Part shown: positions 7,997 through 17,582 of the stretch, piece after piece | How positions within the stretch are numbered: position 1 is the first letter of the stretch | How the letters are laid out: every line of letters begins with the position of its first letter | NCBI GenBank assembly: GCA_001769215.1 | Contig: MEOL01000007.1 | Coordinates: forward strand, 62,001 to 126,000 | Reading direction: 5' to 3' | Length of the DNA stretch: 64,000 nucleotides | DNA from: Bacteroidetes bacterium GWF2_41_31 | GTDB taxonomy: Bacteria > Bacteroidota > Bacteroidia > Bacteroidales > F082 | Position numbers and translations under genes: made by a program | The notes under the pieces: generated by a model | Database searches by the model: none | The model's input: the letters and a program-made list of their open reading frames with translations, nothing else | Told to the model about the DNA's origin: nothing

Positions 7997-10750
7997 TTAT
8001 GGATTGATCATGTCATCCACATTATCTAATTTCGGGGAGTTGGCCACAGCCTTCCAATCAAATTTTTCGTCAAACGGATCAAGAGCCTTCTGTGCATCGA
8101 ACACCCGCACATCAACAGGTAAGGCATGATATGGAGTGAAGTCGGGTTGTCCAGAAAACAAATCTGATAAATCAGAGGCCCACGCATCAAATTGATTCAA
8201 ATACGGTATTCCTAGAATATTCCAGAAAGTTTTAAAAATGCTACCAAAACTATAATGATGGTGACCAACATAGTTTTTTTTGGCGTATGGCGAAATAACC
8301 ATCAGGATACTTCTGTGGGCATCCACATGGTCCTGACCATTTTGTGCGTCATCTTCGGTCACCACAATGGCCATATTTTTCCAGAAAGGCGTTGAAGACA
8401 GGAATTCAATAATGCGACCGAGGGCCAGATCGTTATCGGCCATATAGCTTTCGCGGAAGGGGAATCCTGCCGCCGGCCTTTCGCCTGCTCCATGGTCGTT
8501 GGGAAGGATGAGCGAGATAAATCCAGGGGGCTCCATGCCCGGTTTCAACCACTTTTGAGTGTATTCATCAATGAAAATATCAGCCCTGAACTGATCGGGG
8601 ATGGCCATGTTGAAAGTGGGATATTTCCGTGAAGAGTTAACAAAAACCGGAGCAGGTACAGGATAGTTTACCAGGTATTTTTCGCCTCCGTATTTCATGG
8701 TTGAATCAGAAATGGCACCGGCGAGTTCGACACTGAAGCCAAAATTGAACAAGGATATGTTGTTTCTCTCTAAATGCTCCCACATCGATCCTGCTTCGTT
8801 ATAATCTTCGGGATAAATGGCACCTGAGGATCCTACAAAAGCTAAATTTCCCGGGGCTGTGGAATTTCTATTCATCCCCCTGCGTCCACCATATGAAGCA
8901 GATACACTGGTTTCAACCCATTCGTTGGGATAAGTGCATGTCAACCAGCGATGACCGTCGGCAGACACATCCGAATCTACATAGAAATTATCAGAAATGC
9001 CAAACCTTTGCGCTAAAGCCAGGTGATTTACCATGATAACGGCATTATTTACTGAATCTGTTTGTGTGCTGTTTTTGAATGAAACACCTTTTCCATATCT
9101 GGCCATAGAAGGGTCGCCCCTGGCTTCTTTCACCTGACCAAACACTTCATCAAAGGTTCTGTTTTCTTTAGTAAGAAACACCACGTATTTTATTGGTGAC
9201 GTAAACTCTCCGGGGTAGGCAGGCACGGGGTTATTATCCGGTTTTTTTTTGTAAGGTTCTATATTAAAATTGTTGCTCATTACTTTTTGAGAGAGTGCGT
9301 CAAGTTGGCTATCGTCGGGAATATCCATTATTGAAACGGTTCCATACATAATGCTGCCTATGTAAGTTCCCGCAATGGAGGGATCGAAATCAGCACCACC
9401 ATTGGGACCGCTACCAAATCCTTTAGCATTGGCCACAACAAGTTTTTTTCCGTCGGGAGTCACTTTTAATTTGGATGGAAACCAACCAACCGGAATATGA
9501 CCCAAAACGTCGAGCGTTTCGGCATTTATCACTGCAACCGCGTTGATTCCCGATTCAGCTACATACAGTCTTTTCATATCAGGAGAAAGGGCCAATCCAA
9601 ATGGAATTACACCCCGCAGATTTGAAAACCGGGCATCCGGATACAAATGGATATGCTTAATAATGGTATCGGTATCATGATCGATGACAGAAATCAGGTC
9701 GTTGTTGCCATTGCTCACGAAAAGATATTTATCGGAAGCCACTACAGAATTAGGACTGGAGCCACCAACAGCAGCAATTCCTTCAATCACTTCTCCAACA
9801 AGAAAGCCGGTCTTGATTTTTGCTGACACATAAGCCGAATCACCCAGATTGACAACCCACACCGAGAAAGATTCAGGCACGTTGGGATCGCCCAACGGAG
9901 GAACCGACATGGAATCGTTAAGTGCATATCCCTCAATTGCTTGTTCTGACAAGTAGGCTGACGTAGGAAAATCCAGTGCCTGCTCTTTCAAATGCTTTAC
10001 ATCCAGTCCTGTAATAGGTTTGTATTCGTACATTCCCACATTGGCCACATAGGCTTTCTTTCCATCGGGAGATAAGGTTACACCAAAAGGATATCGCCCC
10101 ACCTGAACCCTGTTTGTTAGTTTTCGTTGTTTTATATCAATGATATTCAAACAGAAATTAATCTGATCAACTACATAAAGGGTGTTTCCATCAGTAGACA
10201 GGGTCATATCCCCCAGATATCCATGGCTATACTCATTTCCATCCCAGGGGGAAGCGCAATTGATGGAGTCAACTTTTTGGGAAGTGTTTAAATCAAATAG
10301 GTAAACATTGTTGGAGTTTCCTCCTGAAACATATACAACCTTGTTGTCGTCAGAGATGGCCAGTCCCATGAAAACAGACTCAAGCACCCCTTTGTCGTTG
10401 TCGGGTCCTTCAGGTATCTGGGTAACCTGAATATTGTCGCTATCCAGGTTTTTTATTACCGAAATGGAAAACGGATTTGTACCTGAATTGGCCGTTACAG
10501 CCACCGTTCCATCAGGGCTTAAAACCAAACCGTAAGGATGTGGTGCTACTGTAATTTGTTTGCCCATCGGAGTGAGTATTCGACCATTGGGGAGAATGGA
10601 TTCTCCGCTTTTTGCAATCTCACAATACCGGTTTCCGGCCGGAGCGCTCACAATGTATTGCTGATTAGTTGCGCGCTGTTGGCATGCGGTGAAAATAATA
10701 CCCATTGAAATCAGAGAGATCAATGCAGAGGATTTTAGTAAATTTTTCAT
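7997..10750 (-). CDS. YncE-type beta-propeller / phosphoesterase lipoprotein
   Basis: The protein has 917 residues. A signal peptide with lipobox FTAC (Cys23) predicts lipidation and envelope anchoring. Residues ~60-480 are repeated YVTN/YncE blades, for example PYGLVLSPDGTVAVTANSG, PFGVTLSPDGKKAYVANVG and PFGLALSPDMKRLYVAESG. From ~520 to the end is a phosphoesterase of the phospholipase C/acid phosphatase superfamily, with ENRTFDEVFG (529-538), DSDVSADGHRW, VVTEDDAQNGQDHVDAHRS and HHHYSFGSIFKT, which supply likely metal and nucleophile residues. This matches the known Bacteroidota architecture of YncE fused to an alkaline-phosphatase-like domain. The substrate is unknown; a phosphomono- or diester is expected. 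A terminator separates it from susD upstream; the TonB receptor follows by 12 bp. Confidence 0.9.
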   Translation of the reverse strand: MKNLLKSSALISLISMGIIFTACQQRATNQQYIVSAPAGNRYCEIAKSGESILPNGRILTPMGKQITVAPHPYGLVLSPDGTVAVTANSGTNPFSISVIKNLDSDNIQVTQIPEGPDNDKGVLESVFMGLAISDDNKVVYVSGGNSNNVYLFDLNTSQKVDSINCASPWDGNEYSHGYLGDMTLSTDGNTLYVVDQINFCLNIIDIKQRKLTNRVQVGRYPFGVTLSPDGKKAYVANVGMYEYKPITGLDVKHLKEQALDFPTSAYLSEQAIEGYALNDSMSVPPLGDPNVPESFSVWVVNLGDSAYVSAKIKTGFLVGEVIEGIAAVGGSSPNSVVASDKYLFVSNGNNDLISVIDHDTDTIIKHIHLYPDARFSNLRGVIPFGLALSPDMKRLYVAESGINAVAVINAETLDVLGHIPVGWFPSKLKVTPDGKKLVVANAKGFGSGPNGGADFDPSIAGTYIGSIMYGTVSIMDIPDDSQLDALSQKVMSNNFNIEPYKKKPDNNPVPAYPGEFTSPIKYVVFLTKENRTFDEVFGQVKEARGDPSMARYGKGVSFKNSTQTDSVNNAVIMVNHLALAQRFGISDNFYVDSDVSADGHRWLTCTYPNEWVETSVSASYGGRRGMNRNSTAPGNLAFVGSSGAIYPEDYNEAGSMWEHLERNNISLFNFGFSVELAGAISDSTMKYGGEKYLVNYPVPAPVFVNSSRKYPTFNMAIPDQFRADIFIDEYTQKWLKPGMEPPGFISLILPNDHGAGERPAAGFPFRESYMADNDLALGRIIEFLSSTPFWKNMAIVVTEDDAQNGQDHVDAHRSILMVISPYAKKNYVGHHHYSFGSIFKTFWNILGIPYLNQFDAWASDLSDLFSGQPDFTPYHALPVDVRVFDAQKALDPFDEKFDWKAVANSPKLDNVDDMINP

Positions 10751-10763
10751 GTTTAGTTATATT

Positions 10764-10813
10764 TAAAAAAAAAGTCGGCTGCTCATTCCCTGATTGTGAA
10801 CAAAGCAACCGAC
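10764..10813 (-). terminator. Intrinsic terminator between susD-like gene and phosphoesterase gene
   Basis: GTCGGCTGCT (10774-10783) pairs with AGCAACCGAC (10804-10813) with one mismatch. On the minus strand the hairpin is followed at once by a run of nine or ten T (A-run 10764-10773 on the given strand). It lies in the 123 bp gap after the SusD-like gene, so readthrough or a separate promoter would be needed for the phosphoesterase gene. Confidence 0.85.
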
Positions 10814-10873
10814 AAAACAAACCAAAAAATAAATGAAAATGTTATATCAGATAGTCGCTAAAAAAACACAATC

Positions 10874-12352
10874 TTAATTGATCCACCATGTAGCCACACG
10901 CGTTTGATCGTTACCAGCACCAAACTGGCTGCTAATAGCTTGCGAAACATTGTCGGCATTAAGATCATATTCAGCGTTTGGATACATCCACCTTAATGGA
11001 GGTGTGGATGTGGGAAGATAATCAAAATCCGGATATCCTGTTCTCAGGTGTTCAAAATAAGCATTCCATCCACCCTGCAAAAACGATTGGAAGTACTTTT
11101 GCATGATGATTTTTTCTATTTTTTCTTCCGGGGTTGGTGCATTGTCAAGATCCACAATTGGATGTGTCAGGTAATTAGTTGCGGCTGCCTCATCCACATA
11201 GGAAGCATATTCCTGGGCATAGGTGTTATAAAAGGCAAACGAACCCATGATAGCATTGTTGTAGTATGTTTTAGCATTCCCTGCGATCCATCCTCTTACA
11301 ACGGCTTCAGCCAAAATCAACTGTAATTCAGGATATCCTAAAGCAACTGAGGGTTCTGTGGTTGGATCGGTGGTATAGCGGGAATTAACTTTAGAGGCGT
11401 TTCCTGCAAAAGCTTTGTCGTTGTTAACATCCGGTGAGGCAACAGGATTTCCGCCATCATAACCGTTGAAATCGTTGACAGGTAAACCGGCTTCTTTGGC
11501 ATTCCGGGTTTGTTCATAAAAAATATAGAGGCGGGGATCCTGATGGTCGCGTAACTTTTGAATAAAGGTTGAGTCTCCATATCTGGAAGAACCATAACTA
11601 CTAGCGTTGAATTCAGTATATCGATTACCCAATTGGTCAACAAACACCAACTGACAGTTGTCTGCCAAAGATTCAAATATAGCTTCGTTGTTAACAATCT
11701 GAGCAAATTCAGCAGCGATGTTCAAATTGGTATCTCCCTGCTTTTTGGATAACGACATCAACACTTTCAATCTGAAGGAATTGATCATTTTTCGCCATTG
11801 GGTTGCTTTTCCATTGTATATAATGTCTCCGTCAATCAAATCGTCACCCATCATTTGATTGGCTTCTTTGAGTTCGTTAAGAATACCCACAAATACATCC
11901 TTTTGTGTATCATAAACGGGGGTAAATATGGCATCATCTTCACCCGAAAGGGATTGTGAATAGGGAATATCGCCAAACTGGATGGTCAATTTATAGAAGT
12001 ACCAAGCCCTGAAAAACTTAGCAAGTGCCTGATAAGAAGTGTTCTCGATGCGGGTAGCCTCTTCCATCATTTTTGTAACATCTCTAAGCCTGGAATAATT
12101 GTCAAAACTACCTCTGTCCCAACTATAATACTGATTAGGTTCTTCACCATCGGTTTGAACGACCATTCTGGTAGCAAACAGGGGTGATACTCCTTCTACC
12201 TGAAAAGCATCCCACTCAATGGTGGTAAGCAGCAATTGCGGGTGCGATTCTGAAACGTTATTAGGATTAACATTGATATCTTCAAGTTTCCTGCAGGAGC
12301 TGAAGGTGATGATCAGAGTGGAGATATAAAAAAGGATTTTTATTGTTTTCAT
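10874..12352 (-). CDS. SusD/RagB-like outer membrane lipoprotein
   Basis: The protein has 492 residues. The signal peptide ends in lipobox FSSC (Cys20), so it is a predicted surface lipoprotein. The body matches the SusD-like family with TPR-like helices: LEDINVNPNNVSES just after the signal, KFFRAWYFYKLTIQFGDIPY near residue 130, and a QLILAEAV segment near residue 335. SusD proteins bind nutrient at the cell surface and cap the SusC channel. It starts 30 bp downstream of the SusC-like gene, the canonical pairing. The absence of neighbouring glycoside hydrolases argues against a simple polysaccharide role; the substrate is unknown. Confidence 0.93.
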   Translation of the reverse strand: MKTIKILFYISTLIITFSSCRKLEDINVNPNNVSESHPQLLLTTIEWDAFQVEGVSPLFATRMVVQTDGEEPNQYYSWDRGSFDNYSRLRDVTKMMEEATRIENTSYQALAKFFRAWYFYKLTIQFGDIPYSQSLSGEDDAIFTPVYDTQKDVFVGILNELKEANQMMGDDLIDGDIIYNGKATQWRKMINSFRLKVLMSLSKKQGDTNLNIAAEFAQIVNNEAIFESLADNCQLVFVDQLGNRYTEFNASSYGSSRYGDSTFIQKLRDHQDPRLYIFYEQTRNAKEAGLPVNDFNGYDGGNPVASPDVNNDKAFAGNASKVNSRYTTDPTTEPSVALGYPELQLILAEAVVRGWIAGNAKTYYNNAIMGSFAFYNTYAQEYASYVDEAAATNYLTHPIVDLDNAPTPEEKIEKIIMQKYFQSFLQGGWNAYFEHLRTGYPDFDYLPTSTPPLRWMYPNAEYDLNADNVSQAISSQFGAGNDQTRVATWWIN

Positions 12353-12382
12353 GGTTCAATTTTTTAAAAATTTTAAAATAAT

Positions 12383-15300
12383 TTAGATGGTGAATTTAAA
12401 ACCAAGTCCGAGGTATCGCGCTGAAGGATCCTGCAAATCGTTGTCCTGACCGAAATCAGGATCAACAACGATGGCTTTTTTCAAAATCAGGAGGTTATAT
12501 CCAAAGGCATAAATCTCGAATTTTTTAGATCCTTTGATATTGAACAGGCTGGTAGCATCATAGGTAAGCGAAACTGTGCGAAGTTTAACGAAAGTCCGGC
12601 TAAGCACATTGGCAAATTCACTGCTTTCGTCCTCGGTAACGCGGGCACGGTAAGGATAGTTCTGGCACCAGGTTTGCCAGCTAACGGCGGTGGTATTGTC
12701 TTGAAAAACACGGGTATCCGAAATAACTTCACCATTCACGCCACGAACAAGTTCTCCACTCACCACATTTACCCCATCTGGAACATATACAGGTTCACCT
12801 GCGGCATATTCAGCATCGCGCCAGGTGGTCGAATTGGGGTGTTTTCCGCCCCACCACATCTTCTCAATGGTTCTGGACCAAAATACTCCTCCAACAGCAC
12901 CATCAATGCCAATATCTACTGAAAGCTTTTTGTATTTAAAATTGTTGGTAAAACCAAATCTCCAGTCGGGATCCTGATGTCCCATCATTTGCGGATAGGA
13001 ATCCTTGGTAGGCAATCCGGTGGTTTCCGAAAGAATGACTTTTCCATCGGGAGATTTCATCCATCCGGTGGTATAGAAGTTGTCAACTCGCTCACCAACT
13101 GATAAATAGTTGTATTTTTCCTCATCACCATAGATTTTGGTGAGTTTTTTAACACGATGCGACCAGTTGACAAGCACGTCCCATTGGAAATTGCGGTTGC
13201 GTATGGGTTTGGCCGTTAAAACAACCTCTACACCGTTGGTAGTGTATTCGTTTCCGTTTACTTTACGTGAACTAAATCCTGTTGAAGGGGTTATTGGAAA
13301 ATCCAATATTTGATTCTCATCTACCACGTTGTAATAGGTAACGTCAAGAGCAAACTTATTTTTCAGAAAAGCAGAGGACAGACCCAGCTCGATAGAGGTG
13401 GATTTCTCGGGTTTAATGTTGGGGTTGATGATATCACCGGGATAGGTAATCATGGTTGTTCCGTCGTAACTTCCGGCATTGGTATAGTAAGATGATATTT
13501 GGTAAGGATCTAAGTCGCTGGAAACCGAAGCCCAAGAACCATAAACCTTCAGGTAGTCGATTGCTTTTGGCATGGTTACTAAATTGGAAACCAGGGTGCT
13601 AAGAGAAACCGATGGATAAAAATAGGAGTTATTGGCAACGGGGAGTGTTGACGACCAGTCGTTTCTTCCGGAGAAGGTCAAAAAGAAGATATTATAAAAA
13701 TCCACATCAGCGGTAGCATAAACACTGCGCAAGGCTCGTTCCCGTAAGTAGGTTGAAGCTTTTACGTTTCCTTTGGTGTTACTTAGGCTATACACCCAGG
13801 GAGCGATAATCCCATCGGTAGCATTATAGTCCTGACCATATTTTCGGTAGTTGGTTGCAGCACCGGCATTCACTGTGAGGTTTATCTGAGAGGTGAGTTG
13901 CTTGTGGTAGGTAGCCAACAAATCGTTGTCCATGGTAAGCCATTTGGAATTCCAGGTTTTGTAGTCGCCATCACGCGGGTCACCATAATTCAGGTACGAC
14001 TTGGGACTTTTTCTGTCTTCAAACAGATTTTTGCTGATGGCAGAGGTTCTCATTTGTACCGAAAAATCTCTGCTTATATCCCATTTAAGGCTCAACTGTC
14101 CGTTCATGATGTCGGCATCATACATCTGAGTTAACTCATAAGCTGCAAAATATACGTTGTTGTACCAGGCATAATTGAAGTTAGCCTGACGGTATCCTTC
14201 CATTCCCGGGATATATTGATGAGCATCCAGATCCTGGCCATTAACGTCGTCACCCATCCAGATCAGGATTGTGTACATGTGGTTTTTGGGGCCATAGCCA
14301 TATCTGGGATAGTTAGTGGAGTACACTTTTCCGTATGAAAGCTTGCTGTCGAGGGTAAGATTGTTGGCCAGTTTGGCTGTTGAAGCAAAATGTACACCAC
14401 CGTTGCTCAGATCAGTGTTGGGCACCTGACCTTTTTGGTAAGAATAATTTCCGGAAAACCGGTAACTAAATTTGGCACTTTTGTAGGCCATGGAAAAATC
14501 GGAGTTGGTTACGATACCTGTTCCCAAAAAATCTTTCAGGTTATCGTGTTGCTCCCATGGGGTAGGAGTTCTCGAATAGCGTGACTGGTCATCGTATTTG
14601 GTGCCTGCGACATCTCCGTACCAGGGAATGGATTCGCCGGTAACATTGTCGTAGATGGGACTATTCCATTGCGCGATCATCTTACCTGGCTCAAATTTTG
14701 GTCCCCAGATCATGTCGCCGTCCGAGATGCCACCATCCTGGCCATCCCAGAAGGCATACTGACCATTCGATCCGTTTCCGTATTGGGTTTGAGTTTCAGG
14801 ATAAACCGTAAAGCCGGCAGTAAACATGGTGCGGTTGGAGAGGGTAATCTCCAGTCCCTCCTTGTCAGCGGTTTTTGTAGTGATCAGGATAGCGCCATTG
14901 CGCCCTCTTGAACCGTACAAAGCAGAAGCAGAAGTGCCTTTTAATACAGTAATGTCGGCTATGTCGTTGGACGACAGGTCGTAAAAGTCTGTTTCAACCG
15001 GTATGTTGTCAACTACAATTAATGGTTTTTTTCCACGTAGTGAAAAAACCGGTGCCTGAAAAATCCCGGTAGGATTGTTAACTGTCAACCCGGCCACTTT
15101 ACCGGTGAGCAGGTTTCCAATGTTAGGAGCATCCACTTGTTCGAGCTCCTTGGCCTCCACTTGTTGGGTTGAATAACCTACGGTTTTTTTAGCATGTTCG
15201 ATACCCAAAGCGGTTACCACAAACTCATCCAGATTCACCGAGCTTTCACTTAATTCTACATTCATGGTTTTTTGAGTGCCTACGGGCACTTCCACATTCT

Positions 15301-15529
15301 CATAGCCAATAAATGAAAAAACAAGCGTGGCCTCTGAACTAACAGTTAAATTGTAAATACCCTTTGCATCGGTAACGATTCCGTTAAGAGTGCCTTTTTC
15401 GAGCACATTTACACCCGGCAAAGGTTCACCGGTTATTTTGTCGGTAACCGTTCCGGTAACATTCTCATTCTGGGAAAACAAGGCTGTCCCCAGAAATAGA
15501 AAGAGAATCATCATGTAGAAATTCTTCAT
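12383..15529 (-). CDS. SusC/RagA family TonB-linked outer membrane protein
   Basis: The 1048-residue protein has a signal peptide (1-19), a carboxypeptidase-regulatory-like domain at ~24-98 (VTGTVTDKITGEPLPGVNV, TLVFSFIGY), then a TonB plug with GKVAGLTVNNPTG and VLKGTSASALYGSRGRNGAI, the hallmark of the SusC family. The rest is a large beta-barrel ending GLGFKFTI. It imports a nutrient captured by the SusD-like partner encoded 30 bp downstream. A small secreted-protein gene lies 57 bp upstream on the same strand and may be the first gene of the operon. The substrate cannot be deduced; the phosphoesterase encoded further downstream suggests a phosphorylated compound (inference). Confidence 0.95.
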   Translation of the reverse strand: MKNFYMMILFLFLGTALFSQNENVTGTVTDKITGEPLPGVNVLEKGTLNGIVTDAKGIYNLTVSSEATLVFSFIGYENVEVPVGTQKTMNVELSESSVNLDEFVVTALGIEHAKKTVGYSTQQVEAKELEQVDAPNIGNLLTGKVAGLTVNNPTGIFQAPVFSLRGKKPLIVVDNIPVETDFYDLSSNDIADITVLKGTSASALYGSRGRNGAILITTKTADKEGLEITLSNRTMFTAGFTVYPETQTQYGNGSNGQYAFWDGQDGGISDGDMIWGPKFEPGKMIAQWNSPIYDNVTGESIPWYGDVAGTKYDDQSRYSRTPTPWEQHDNLKDFLGTGIVTNSDFSMAYKSAKFSYRFSGNYSYQKGQVPNTDLSNGGVHFASTAKLANNLTLDSKLSYGKVYSTNYPRYGYGPKNHMYTILIWMGDDVNGQDLDAHQYIPGMEGYRQANFNYAWYNNVYFAAYELTQMYDADIMNGQLSLKWDISRDFSVQMRTSAISKNLFEDRKSPKSYLNYGDPRDGDYKTWNSKWLTMDNDLLATYHKQLTSQINLTVNAGAATNYRKYGQDYNATDGIIAPWVYSLSNTKGNVKASTYLRERALRSVYATADVDFYNIFFLTFSGRNDWSSTLPVANNSYFYPSVSLSTLVSNLVTMPKAIDYLKVYGSWASVSSDLDPYQISSYYTNAGSYDGTTMITYPGDIINPNIKPEKSTSIELGLSSAFLKNKFALDVTYYNVVDENQILDFPITPSTGFSSRKVNGNEYTTNGVEVVLTAKPIRNRNFQWDVLVNWSHRVKKLTKIYGDEEKYNYLSVGERVDNFYTTGWMKSPDGKVILSETTGLPTKDSYPQMMGHQDPDWRFGFTNNFKYKKLSVDIGIDGAVGGVFWSRTIEKMWWGGKHPNSTTWRDAEYAAGEPVYVPDGVNVVSGELVRGVNGEVISDTRVFQDNTTAVSWQTWCQNYPYRARVTEDESSEFANVLSRTFVKLRTVSLTYDATSLFNIKGSKKFEIYAFGYNLLILKKAIVVDPDFGQDNDLQDPSARYLGLGFKFTI

Positions 15530-15586
15530 TGTTGTTGGTTTTTTTGATTTAGTGATTTTTATTTAGTATTGTTTCATTTCGATTTT

Positions 15587-16135
15587 TTAATTCCATTGAA
15601 CTTGTATGTTATCAAAGACTAAAATCATTTCAGCCACATCGTTTGATTTCTCAAGAAGCTGTTCAATTTGAGATGATTCCTGATGACAGAGTACGATAGC
15701 TACTCCCAGTACATGTTCCAGCTTTTGTTCCGCCTCTGTTTTATCAATGGTACCCTTTCGTACACCTTTGATATAGTATTTGTTGATTTTGCTTATACTT
15801 TGGTATATGGTGGGTTTTTCTATCATCACATGCCCGCTGAAAGCACCCGGAGCAGGTTCTGTTATATAGGTGTAACTTTTCTCTATCAAATACATCTTTT
15901 TGGCAAAGTCTTCTCCGAACGCATGATTTCTGAAGTCGTCGTCATTCGCTTGTTCATACTGCGTTTGGATGTTTGCCAGAGAACCCATAATGATGATTCT
16001 TTCCATGGTATCTTCAACTTCCATTATATTAGCTTTGTAGGACGATTCTGTGTGGTGAGCCACTTGCGACCAAAGCGATGTACCCGAAAATATCCAGGCG
16101 ATAGATAAAAGGATAAATAATTTTTTAGGTTCCAT
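15587..16135 (-). CDS. Hypothetical secreted protein upstream of susC
   Basis: This is a 182-residue protein if started at the ATG at 16133-16135 (MEPKKLFILL), which places a good signal peptide at the N-terminus; a longer start at 16171 adds 12 residues that spoil it. The mature part is soluble, with acidic and amphipathic helical stretches (EAEQKLEHVLGVAIVLCHQE) and one Cys. I recognise no family. It sits 57 bp upstream of the SusC-like gene on the same strand with no terminator between, so it is probably co-transcribed and may be a periplasmic or surface accessory of this uptake system. Confidence 0.7.
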   Translation of the reverse strand: MEPKKLFILLSIAWIFSGTSLWSQVAHHTESSYKANIMEVEDTMERIIIMGSLANIQTQYEQANDDDFRNHAFGEDFAKKMYLIEKSYTYITEPAPGAFSGHVMIEKPTIYQSISKINKYYIKGVRKGTIDKTEAEQKLEHVLGVAIVLCHQESSQIEQLLEKSNDVAEMILVFDNIQVQWN

Positions 16136-16653
16136 GTTTAGTTGTCTTTTGGTTATAAGTAAAATGGGCATGAGCGTTGTTTGTTAAATTTATTTAATCA
16201 GTAAGTGTTAATAGGTAGGCGATACTTGAAATAGATAAAAATCCTGGTTTATCGTGATACATATCTGCCAATATTTATTGGTGCAAATATATCGGCAGCC
16301 AGGTTATCGCATGGTTAAAAGCATTTTACGAAAATTTTATTATACTGTGAACTCAACTTTAATTATCTGTTAACTTCCGGCGATAATTTGGATAAGAAGC
16401 AAAAAGGAACGCTTTAAATTGCCTGTATGTAACATATATTGAGCTATTTACCATCAGTTAGTAAGTTTCTGAAAAACTTGATATTCTCGTAATATTAGAT
16501 TCCTGTAATAAGAATGGTAAAAGGATGGAGGGGCGATCTGAAATCAGGAGTTGTAAGAAAATTTAACTCATCGTGGCAAACGGGGGGAGTTTCGACCACA
16601 AAAACAAAGAGAAGATACACTAAAAGAGATCGGGGAATTAAGATAAATGAGCC
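16136..16653. other. Intergenic region (518 bp) upstream of the Sus-type operon
   Basis: No convincing ORF was found on either strand. The end next to 16135 should hold the promoter of the secreted-protein/susC/susD operon; a candidate -7 box is listed separately. The rest, near 16320-16650, shows no strong hairpin, repeat or RNA signature. Confidence 0.5.
16284..16291 (-). promoter_or_regulatory. Candidate Bacteroidota -7 box for the Sus-type operon
   Basis: The minus strand reads TATATTTG, matching the Bacteroidota sigma consensus TAnnTTTG, about 150 bp upstream of the ATG at 16135. A clear TTTG -33 element at the usual spacing is not seen, so the assignment is weak. Confidence 0.35.
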
Positions 16654-17370
16654 TTAGAAATTAATTCCCAATCCTGCTCTCAATATTACTAAGGTAGTCA
16701 TTTCAACAATGTGGGTTTCTATGGGCTCATCATAATACCTCACTTCGACTGCTGAACAGTTTCCTTGTATGTCAGCAATTAACAGATGTTTTTGATTGCT
16801 GTAATAGAATCCTACTCCAGCATTGAAATCTGCAATAAGGCGGATTCCCCTGTATTTAACGATGGTCAGTTTTATCCCTGCCATATTTTGTAGTCCATAT
16901 TCATGATGATATTCTGACAACAGACTAACTTTCGAATCCATATCCATTCCAACACATTGGTAAAAATATTTATTCTCAAAATAGTTATACCTATAAGTAA
17001 GATCAGAAGCAACATAGAAACCAGCCTTTGGAATGATTAAAAAACCATATCCTACAGAAATGGAATTACTTGTAAAAACTTTATGCTTGTTCAGCGTAAC
17101 GCCAAATAGCAAAATCTGGGTGCTTTTATAGGAGTCTTTATTCGATAATGATTGAATGGAACCATTGAGGCGAATAATGCCTTTTTTTGATATCATCCTT
17201 TCATAACCGAAGCTAAACGTTCTGAAGAACGGATAAGTAATACTTGCAGTGAGTTGGTTTTTACCAAGTTTAGCTTCTGTTATTTGCGCATAAGTTTGTT
17301 TTCCAAACAGAAGGATATTCATTAAAAAAATAAATACAAACGACTTGCCTAGGGAAATGATGTGATGCAT
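16654..17370 (-). CDS. Hypothetical outer membrane beta-barrel protein
   Basis: The 238-residue protein has a signal peptide (1-29, ending TYAQ). The mature region alternates hydrophobic and polar residues in beta-strand style (QLTASITYPFFRTFSFGYER, LLFGVTLNKHKVFTSNSISV) and ends in Phe (LGINF), the usual C-terminal signature of outer-membrane barrels. The size fits an 8- to 10-strand barrel. I recognise no specific family. It stands alone, separated from both the Sus locus and the cyd operon, and a strong terminator of the cyd operon lies 163 bp upstream, so it must have its own promoter. Confidence 0.65.
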   Translation of the reverse strand: MHHIISLGKSFVFIFLMNILLFGKQTYAQITEAKLGKNQLTASITYPFFRTFSFGYERMISKKGIIRLNGSIQSLSNKDSYKSTQILLFGVTLNKHKVFTSNSISVGYGFLIIPKAGFYVASDLTYRYNYFENKYFYQCVGMDMDSKVSLLSEYHHEYGLQNMAGIKLTIVKYRGIRLIADFNAGVGFYYSNQKHLLIADIQGNCSAVEVRYYDEPIETHIVEMTTLVILRAGLGINF

Positions 17371-17526
17371 TGTTAACGTGTTTGTACAAAAATAGAATAA
17401 AAACCATTGTTGTCAGGTGGATACTGAAATTGTTTTGTAGAGGTAATGGTGCCCGGCAAGCTTTATCAGGATAATACCTGGTTTTGATCATTAGGCAGCC
17501 GAATCCCATTAACAAATTATATCTCA

Positions 17527-17558
17527 ATAAAAATACCCCGACTAATAAGCCGGGGTAT
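17527..17558 (-). terminator. Intrinsic terminator of the cyd operon
   Basis: ATACCCCG (17533-17540) pairs perfectly with CGGGGTAT (17551-17558), followed on the minus strand by TTTTAT. It lies 25 bp after the stop of the 36-residue ORF, so that ORF falls inside the cyd transcript. Confidence 0.85.
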
Positions 17559-17582
17559 GATTAATTCTATGTTATGCCTGGG

